Assembly (NCBI GenBank): GCA_015143295.1
Contig: CM026562.1
Span: 5,246,639-5,310,638, forward strand
Reading direction: 5' to 3'
Length of the DNA: 64,000 nucleotides
From: Tetracentron sinense
Taxonomy: Eukaryota > Streptophyta > Magnoliopsida > Trochodendrales > Trochodendraceae
Shown: one piece after another, positions 57,201 to 64,000 of the stretch
How the letters are laid out: each line of letters starts with the position of its first letter
How positions within the stretch are numbered: the first letter of the stretch is position 1
Notes under the pieces: generated by a model
Databases searched by the model: none
The model's input: only the letters and a program-made list of their open reading frames with translations
Told to the model about the DNA's origin: nothing
Program-made: the position numbers and the translations under genes

Positions 57201-58602
57201 GTTGTAGGGACTATGGCCGAAGCTGGAGTTGAGGCAGAGATGAACTCAGAGCTTCAGACTGAAACAGGGCTGGGGATTGAAAAAATTGCCGAAGCAAGGC
57301 CAGAGGTTGAGATAGATATTGAGGTCAACATAAGACCTGAAACTGAGGCCAACATTGAATTTAATGCTGGACTGGATGTAGGAATCGAGTCTGAAGCTAG
57401 ATTCACTGTTGAGGCCGCTCAAGAGCCCGAGCCGAATACTCCTGAAATTCATATCGTAGAAGAAGAGCTGGATGTTGACGTCATATGGATGGAAATAATT
57501 CCATATTCTGCACTATTTACCGGTGAAGGGTCGACCTTCGAGGATTTACCTTTTCTAAACATGACCCCTTCACCTGAGTATAGAACATCGACTCCCCAGG
57601 CCGATCAACCTTCAGCATCACCTGTTAGGCCTCCTTCACCCTAATATACTCCCTCTACTCCTCCACCAGAACAATTAGATGAAGGGCATTTGGGACTTGG
57701 TGTCACTCCATCTGGCAGATGGTTGGAAGACAAGAAAAGTTATGATTCCTTTCTCAGGAGAATTTCTGGACTTCTCGGTATGTTACTTTGGTTGTTTCTT
57801 TTACTCCAATCAAATAATTTTCACACTGACTAACCCTCAACTTTTTCTTTCTATAGGCACCATCAGGGGAATTATGGATGCTCCGAAGTTTACTTTTGGA
57901 GTACCTAACCGGGCTTCAGTTCCTCCTCCATCCAAACTGTTGGCTGACGTTTGTGCAGAGAGTGATAAACATGTACTTGAAGGCCTGAAAACTTCATTAC
58001 TCACCAAAAAATTCAAGGATTTTGACCAGATGAAGAATGACTGCAGTTCAACTTTCAGTATCCTTGATAGCCTAGGCATCAGAGATCCCACTATGCAGCA
58101 GGAGGCTGAGGCTTGGATCAGCTTTATCGAGAAAGTTTACTGACTCAATAATATAGACCCAATCAGTGGTCTTGAGGTGAAAGCTAGGGGGTGAAGTTGC
58201 TAGTGATCTGCATGAAAGAGTTTATCAGACTGCAGAACACCAGCTGGCTACAGAAGCCGAAGTAGAGAGCCTGCGCCAACAACTGCAAGAAGCCTTAGTT
58301 AGAGCTTCAAAAATAAAAAGTGCTCGTAAATCGATGGAAGCAGAGCTCATGACTGTCAGTTCTGAACTATCAGAAGGTCATTCTGTGAAGACTTAAGGTC
58401 AAAGGACTCTGGGGAAAATTATCCGATTGAAAGAGGGTTTGGTGGACGCTTGTCGGGAAACTGCATGTCTCCATAAACAACAGCGCACCAGGATCAGAAA
58501 ATTTTCATTTTCTGATACCACTCCTCGTATCAAAGAAAATCCTCTTAATATACATCATGCAAACGAAGGTCTTCTTGATGTAAACCCCACAAATGAATGA
58601 AA
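54256..58602 (+). pseudogene. Plant mobile domain (PMD) protein, retroelement-associated, broken
   Basis: The coding region starts MVGTLRYFHG at 54256, directly after a splice-acceptor-like tract. PMD landmarks follow: WVHDVYVRFRDELTTLGIRG, NNFHMAW(G)EIGLSIHTMN with RISGLPVSGAFYDEF, LTTFLSCWLCSFVLPSC, ETFMVVGRMANGE and PFQYLFGWIGQYFPSSYP. The middle has a bipartite nuclear localisation-like cluster (ARKRKEPSRAKAPAKRQK), then a Glu-rich stretch of imperfect repeats (57060-57440) and a coiled-coil-like tail (EVESLRQQLQEAL). A 79-bp GT-AG intron lies at 57778-57856. Stops (54430, 54550, 55122) and frameshifts (near 54835, 55340, 56640) inactivate it. Related PMD proteins (MAIN/MAIL1) act in silencing in Arabidopsis. 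Whether this element form has any role is unknown. Confidence 0.75.
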
Positions 58603-58972
58603 ATTTTTTTTTATCATTCAGTGTATGCTTTTTTTTTGTATCAACCATATGGAGGGACAACAATGATTTTATATCCCAGGGGGATAATGTTCTTTTTGAA
58701 GAATTGACTGAACCCAAGTTAATTTTCTCAGGCTGGCTACGTACCCATGATAGGATCAAGTCAAAAGTAGTTCAAAGGGGGATTCGCATTTTGAGAGCGA
58801 GTAGGTAATTTCCGTTCGTACCTAGGAAGGTTTTGACTTTGGCCTTGTATTTTGGGGGCTTTTGAAGCTTCGATTCGTAATTTAGTAGCAAATAGGCAGT
58901 TTCCGTTCATGCCTGAGAGGTTTTGGACTTCGGTCTGGCATTCTGGAGACTTTTGAAGCACCGTGAACCTTT
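58603..58972. other. Junction region with two ~90-bp direct repeats
   Basis: Blocks AGTAGGTAATTTCCGTTCGT and CAAATAGGCAGTTTCCGTTC, each followed by GGTTTTGGACTT and CTTTTGAAGC, give two diverged copies at about 58796-58870 and 58885-58965. GGCTGGCTACGTACCCATGA at 58731-58750 resembles an LTR-end style motif. No coding function. Confidence 0.5.
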
Positions 58973-59230
58973 TTAGCTTGTATTCAGGAGCCTGTCATAC
59001 TCAGTTTCATTGTTTAAAAATCCTTCTATTAGGACGAAGGAATAGGGTAGTATTGCATTGTCTGGTGTGACAAAAACAACACCGATTCCTGATTTATTTT
59101 CCTTTAGGTCGATGCGTTTTACTCCATCAGGGCTTCTTGAAGCTCCATCAAAATACATCTTCCTGTCTGGTTTGACTTGAACTTGCATGACTTCTTTGTC
59201 AGGGAGGTCAGTGATCAAAGGTGAGTCCAT
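58973..59230 (-). pseudogene. Second (archaeal-type) RNase H, truncated
   Basis: The minus-strand frame has MYFDGASRSPDGVKR (first catalytic Asp), SGIGVVFVTPDNAILPYSFV and NNETEYDRLL (Glu region), typical of the additional RNase H of Tat/Ogre elements. The domain breaks off soon after, so the final Asp is lost. Confidence 0.78.
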
Positions 59231-59730
59231 AGGGACTGGATGTGCTGCAGGAAGTCAGCAAGGGCTTGTCCTTTCACTGCCTTTTGGGGCACAAATTCGA
59301 TTTCGAATTCGGACAGGAGCACCGCATATTTTACCATTTTGCCAGAGAGAGTAGGGTAGGAAATTATGTATTTAAGAGGATCGGCTCTGGATATCAGTTT
59401 CACCGAATGCTCTAACATATAATGCCTTAGTTTCTTCAGGGCAAAGATGAGGGCCAGACATACATTTTCTATCGGGCTATATCTGCATTCTGCTCTGACC
59501 AGAGTCTTGCTTAGGTAGTACAGAGTATTTTCTTTTCCTTGGTCATTATGCTGAGCAAGGAGAGCTCCGAGAGATCCCTCAAGGGCTGTGATATAGAGGA
59601 TAAGTGGCTTTCCTCTGATGGGACCCATAAGGACCGGTGGATATGTGAGATAAGCCTTGATGCTGTCTAAAGCATTTTGACAAGCTTCATCCCATTGAAA
59701 TGGTATTCCCTTCTTTATTAACTAGGAAAA
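59215..59730 (-). pseudogene. RNase H of the Tat-type element
   Basis: LILYITALEGSLGALLAQHN, TLYYLSKTLVRAECRYSPIE, LALIFALKKLRHYMLEHSVK, ISYPTLSGKMVKYAVLLSEF and EFVPQKAVKGQALADFL are all readable in one 137-codon frame. The expected first acidic residue of the D-x-S motif reads ITALEGS, so catalysis is doubtful. Confidence 0.82.
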
Positions 59731-60436
59731 TGGTTGACATCTTCCAGCCAAATTAGAGATGAATCTCTAGATATAAGCGAGTCGACCCTGGAGTCCTTTA
59801 AACTCGCGCAGATTCCTTGGAGGAGGCATCTCGCGAATGTCCCTTATTTTGGTAGGGTCAATCTCAATTCCTCCATGGCGTACCATAAAGCCTTAGAATT
59901 TCTCAGATGCAACTCCGAACGCGCATTTGAGCTGGTTCATCTTGAGCTGATGCTGTCGTAGTCTGTCGAAGATTTCTCGAAGATCATCCAGATGATCGCT
60001 TCGCTACCTTGTTTTGACAACCAGGTCGTCGACATAACACTCGACCTTGTCATGGAGAATGTCTCCAAATATGACAGTCATGACACTTTGATAAGTTGCT
60101 CTGACATTTTTGAGGTTGAATGACATGACTTTGTAGCAGAACACTCCCTTAGGAGTACGGAAGGCTGTAAGTTCTTCATCTTCTGGGGCCATCTTGATTT
60201 GAATATAGCCGGAATACCCATCCATGAAGGATAAGACTTTGAAGTCTGTTGTGGCATTTACCATCATTTCGTTGATGGGCAAAGGGAATTCATCCTTAGG
60301 GCAAGCTTCATTCAAATCCCGGAAGTCTATATAAATCCGAATCTATCTGTTCTTCTTTTTCACAGGAACCACATTGGCAAGCCAAGTAAGGTATTGAACC
60401 TTTCTTATAAACCCGGTTTTGAGGAGTTTATCTACC
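59731..60436 (-). pseudogene. Reverse transcriptase of the Tat-type element
   Basis: DFRDLNEACPKDEFPLPIN, KVLSFMDGYSGYIQIKMAPE, TAFRTPKGVFCYKVMSFNLK and the catalytic CYVDDLVVKT (YVDD at 60025-60036) appear in one frame. After a stop at 60004 the thumb and connection (HLDDLREIFDRLRQHQLKMN, REFKGLQGRLAYI, IPFQWDEACQNALDSIKAYL) continue. The YVDD box is intact, but several stops (for example 60347 and 60003) break the frame. Confidence 0.85.
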
Positions 60437-61850
60437 TCAACTTTGATTTGAGCGACTAGCTCTGGGCGAGCTCGCCTTTGTGTCTGCTTGATTGGCCTGA
60501 CATCTTCTCAAATTGTGAGATGATGGACTGCAATTTTTGGATCTAAGCCGGTATCTCTGTGTAGTTCCCGGCAAAGACATCATTGTACTCTTTTGGAAGA
60601 CAAAGATACTGTTCTTTTTCCGTTTGAGAGAGAGAGACACTGATGAAGGTTGGCCTCGGGTCTTGTTCTGAGCCGAGGTTAACTTCAAGAAGGTCATCAA
60701 CAGTCGTTTGACCTCCTGCTTCAAATTCTGGAGGAGCCAGACGGATTTCTGTTTCTTCCGGTGGTTCTTGCATGATCATTTTTTCTCCTGAAGAGGAGTC
60801 TTCATCTACTGTAATAGTATTTACAGTCCAAACCAAGTCTTCATTTGATGAAGGATCAAAATTTTTTGCTTCAGGCTTTTCCAAATTAAAATCGTCCTGT
60901 TTAAAGGTAGCCAAAGTCCTAGGTGTTGGCATAATTTCATGCTCAACTAGCTCTTTTGCTTCAATATTAAACCCCTGCTTCTCAAGCATTTTCTTGATTG
61001 CCGGATTAAACACAGGCTTCCTTTGATAAGGATTCATCCTTCTACCCTTTCTGTTGTTTCAGGGAGTGGCTTTGCCTGCTCGTCCTACAGAGTGAAAAGC
61101 GATGGACTTTTCCCCTGTTTTTCTGGATGGGATGATAATATCTGGAATGATTTCCGCTGTTGGCCATTTTTGTCGTGCACTGAGACTGACTTTAGCCAGG
61201 CTATCAATTATATCTTAATGTGCTGCCTCAACCGATCTGGATGTCTGTAGGGACTCCATTTCTTCTGGAAGCCATTCTATGGAGACTTCTTCTGATGTGG
61301 ACTCCTCCTTGACTGTGACCATATTCGCAGTCTGGTTGTGACTCTCCCCGAATACGAAGACTTGGGGATTGTACCCAATTCTTGGTGTATTTGTATCTAT
61401 ATAATCACTAGTATCTAGGGCTTCATGCTACTCTTTTCCGAGCATGGCTTCATCAGCCGGAATGATAGTTTCTTCGACTTACTCTTCTTTTTCAGGATGA
61501 AATCCCTGTTTCTTGAGGAACTCGGTGAGTTTTTCACCAAAGCGTATCTTTTTCCTATAAGGATTAATGATCTTGTTCTTTTCATTGGTCCAGGAGGAGT
61601 TCATCCTGTCATATGTACCTAGAGAATTGAAGAGCATTAATTTCTGTCATCTTTTCATGACCGAGACAGTGAAACTAGAGGTAGTCTTGACCATTGTACA
61701 GTCCATTCTCCTCAGAGGGACTATATGATTGTCTTTTAGAGCTTCAAGGGGGTCGATTTCTTTAACCTCACAAGTCTGAGAGAGGTCGACTGACTTACCC
61801 TTCTCCAGATTCTGGGGAGATTCGACCAAAGATAGGGTCGGTTCTCCTTC
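60437..61850 (-). pseudogene. Tat-type pol linker with duplicated NPYxxK...KQGF block
   Basis: A segment ending CLPKEYNDVFAGNYTEIP leads into RT. Upstream, NPYQRKPVFNPAIKKMLEKQ (about 61020) resembles NPYRKKIRFGEKLTEFLKKQ (about 61560), both followed by GF and an acidic stretch. This suggests an internal duplication. The frames are broken. Confidence 0.55.
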
Positions 61851-62079
61851 TTTTCTTGAGATTTTGGGGTGTATTTGAACACTCTTTTCGAAGCCTCTGT
61901 TTGAACAGGTCCGTGATTGCTTTTCGGGCCACTCTCAACCTTTCTCCCCTTTGGGGTTTTGCTGAAGGTTTCTTTGGGCACTATTGACATAGAAACACGC
62001 ATCTGCGTAATATGCCTCTGAATTATTGAATGGATTATCATCAGCATCAATCCTTACTTGCTTATTCCCTGGAGGGTAT

Positions 62080-62400
62080 TTAAAACACTGATGATAAGTA
62101 GATGACACAACTAGATGGTTGTGCATCCATTGCCGTCCTCAACAGGGCGTTGTATGATGTATCAACATCGATTACCAGAAACGTTGTAGTTTCAGCAATA
62201 TCACCGAATCTGGTTTTGAGGTTGACAATGCCCATGGACTTCTGTTCATTTTGATTAAAGCCTTGGATGATCAAACTACTTTCATGAAGTTGACCTATTT
62301 GTACGCTAAGCTTGGACAACATTCTCCTTGGAAGGATGTTGACAGCTGAACCCCCATCTATCATTACTCTGGAGATATTCATCTCATTAACCAGGCCTGA
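62080..62400 (-). pseudogene. Aspartic protease of the Tat-type element
   Basis: MNISRVMIDGGSAVNILPRR carries the Asp of the retroviral-type protease in the DGGSAVN form usual for Tat elements. SSLIIQGFNQNEQKSMGI and FLVIDVDTSYNALL follow. The next helix (GRPWIH in relatives) is decayed to RTAMDA. Confidence 0.82.
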
Positions 62401-63417
62401 GATAAACAGTAGTCGGTTATGCTAGAGAGTCTCAGCTCACATATCTTCATTATCAAAAGTGATCGTGAAGAGGCATGATGCTCCTGTTTGAGGAGGCGGT
62501 GGTGGATGATTTGTGACATTTTCATAAATGTCCTCCGGATTGGAGATAGCATATATAAGAGACCTTCTCAATTCTTGAGACATTTTGAGAGCATCATAGA
62601 CACTCAGTAAGGAATGCATTTTCTTCAGATGTGCCAGGATATCGTACTTGACCCTTTCATTGCTGGTAACCGTTTGGGCTTGGGCCGGTTAAGCTCTGGT
62701 CTAATTTTCATGTTGGACCGGAACAAAACTCGGTGGTAATTTTCTTTTCGACCGGAGGTTGAGTTGATAGACTTTGGCAATTGTCTGGTCTATTGGTCCA
62801 GATGACTCTCCTTCCAAGAGTTGGACCATGTTCACAAAACTAAAGTCCAGCTTCCTTTTCCTACTTTGGAAAGAAGATTGAGTTCTTCTTTAGATTGCCC
62901 TGTTGGACTCCCAGATTGAGCTGAGATTTGTTCAGACATCTGTGAGTTATCGATCGACCTTGAGTCTAGGACTGCTCCCTCTGTTGAAGGGTCACTGTCT
63001 GGATTGACTACAACAGGTGAATCCTGATTGTCCAACTGAGTTGAGATTTGCACCGATCATCGCATCTGACGATGGTTTGAGTTCAGAACTTCAAGCGTAC
63101 CTAGCCTTTCTTAAGGGGAATCAGACTGTATTTGTTCATCTTCTGCCTCTCGCTCTTCTCTGGATGAAAATCCTTCAAAAAAATCAGAAAGCACTGTAGG
63201 GGTCCGTCCTAGTGTGGTTGGTCTCCTCACTGGGAGCTCCATGTCTTCAGCTTGGTCTAGCTAATTCTGAAATGCCCAGTGTCTTTCTGAACTGCAGGCT
63301 ACCATTTGTCTTGGTTCATTTAACCAAGACTGGTCTTCATTTGGGACTGCATTGATAACATAGCAGGAGAAGATATTAGATTCGTCTCCTGAATCTGTTG
63401 ACTGAAGGCTATCATAA

Positions 63418-64000
63418 TCACAGTTGGAGTAGAAGCCTAGCGGGATAAATTCCATCAAGGTAATTGCCGTCAATGGCTTTTGTTCCACAAGAGCGTCTTG
63501 GGTAGGACCGTTTTTCTTGGCTTTCCTCGCTCTTTTTTTTTTCAGCCTTAGCTATGCGCTTCCCTTCTTTTCTTAGGGCTTGAGTTTGTCTTATAGGCTG
63601 GGCCTGCTTTTTAGTATCGGCATTTTGAGCCAACTTTTTTTTCTTCTTGGTGCCATTACTTTCAAAGAGGGTCCAGTCTTTTTCGTCTGACGGTTTGTTG
63701 TCAGGAAGTTTGCCACTTGAAGATGCTTTATTTTCATCAACTGGCTCAGAAGCCACCACCGTATTGGACGTAGCTACATGCTGGAGATCATCAATGACAA
63801 TCTCTTTATTGTCCAAAAGCCGCTGAATAATGTCCTTGAGTACAAAGCAGTCACCTATCTTATGACTGATCATACGATGATAAAGACAGCATTTGGGATC
63901 ATTTTTCATCCCAATCTCCTGAGGTCTCCGACTTCCCGAGAGAGTGATGAGTTCATTGGTAAGGAGGTCTTTAAATAGGTCCTCAACAATATCTTGCGAA
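63418..64000 (-). pseudogene. gag C-terminal region of the Tat-type element
   Basis: KCCLYHRMISHKIGDCFVLK gives the Cys/His knuckle-like segment typical of Tat gag C-termini, followed by a Lys-rich stretch (KKKKKLAQNADTKKQAQ, KRIAKAEKKKSEESQEK). The capsid part and the 5' LTR lie beyond the window edge. Frames between 62400 and 63418 (Ser/Gln-rich) are probably the gag-protease linker. Confidence 0.7.

Larger units (their letters stand above)
58973..64000 (-). mobile_element. Tat-type Ty3 retrotransposon internal region, integrase missing, 5' end beyond window
   Basis: On the minus strand the order is gag C-terminus, protease, RT, RNase H, second (archaeal-type) RNase H. The dual RNase H marks the Tat lineage. 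The second RNase H is cut at about 58985, and integrase is absent. The antisense PMD gene follows immediately. Stops and frameshifts are frequent. Confidence 0.82.

Overview
This is plant nuclear DNA: it is AT-rich and holds one recognisable host gene, an intron-containing pectin methylesterase at about 6.0-7.2 kb. Nearly everything else is transposable element sequence. The element types (L1 LINEs, a Ty3 chromovirus, two Tat/Ogre-like Ty3 elements, short hAT derivatives, a MULE-like element, Helitron-like ends, tRNA-derived SINEs) are typical of angiosperms. I see nothing that fixes the species.

Layout. 1-4.2 kb: an L1 ORF2 relic split by a hAT element, a second L1 end, a short tandem array and a SINE with a 15-bp target duplication. 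4.2-7.2 kb: upstream sequence and the pectinesterase. 7.5-15.4 kb: a diverged tandem duplication, L1 tails, a minisatellite-bearing MITE, a long foldback and a hAT element with a perfect 8-bp target duplication. 15.8-22.7 kb: the 5' LTR, primer-binding site and DUF7745/gag-like region of a Tat/Ogre-type element that is cut off before protease. The LTR carries seven related palindromes. 22.8-29.4 kb: small hAT elements, L1 tails and a SINE that is itself split by a hAT element.

29.5-40.9 kb is a nested stack. An L1 element was invaded by a chromovirus (30366-38693) and by a hAT element. The chromovirus was in turn invaded by three hAT elements and then suffered a 429-bp tandem duplication across one of the insertion junctions. 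41.5-46.99 kb: Helitron-like ends, a MULE-like TIR element, a long-TIR MITE and a clean 2.4-kb solo LTR with a 5-bp target duplication. 48.2-64 kb: two pseudogenised intron-containing plus-strand extra genes (one resembling the putative gypsy-type transposon family, the other a plant mobile domain protein with NLS and acidic repeats), palindrome-rich LTR-like sequence, and the minus-strand gag/protease/RT/dual RNase H of a Tat-type element whose integrase is missing.

No element looks autonomous. The most notable signals are the covarying palindromes in the LTRs, at least eight hAT derivatives with identifiable 8-bp target duplications, the datable insertion stack, and the antisense plant-mobile-domain gene next to a Tat pol gene.
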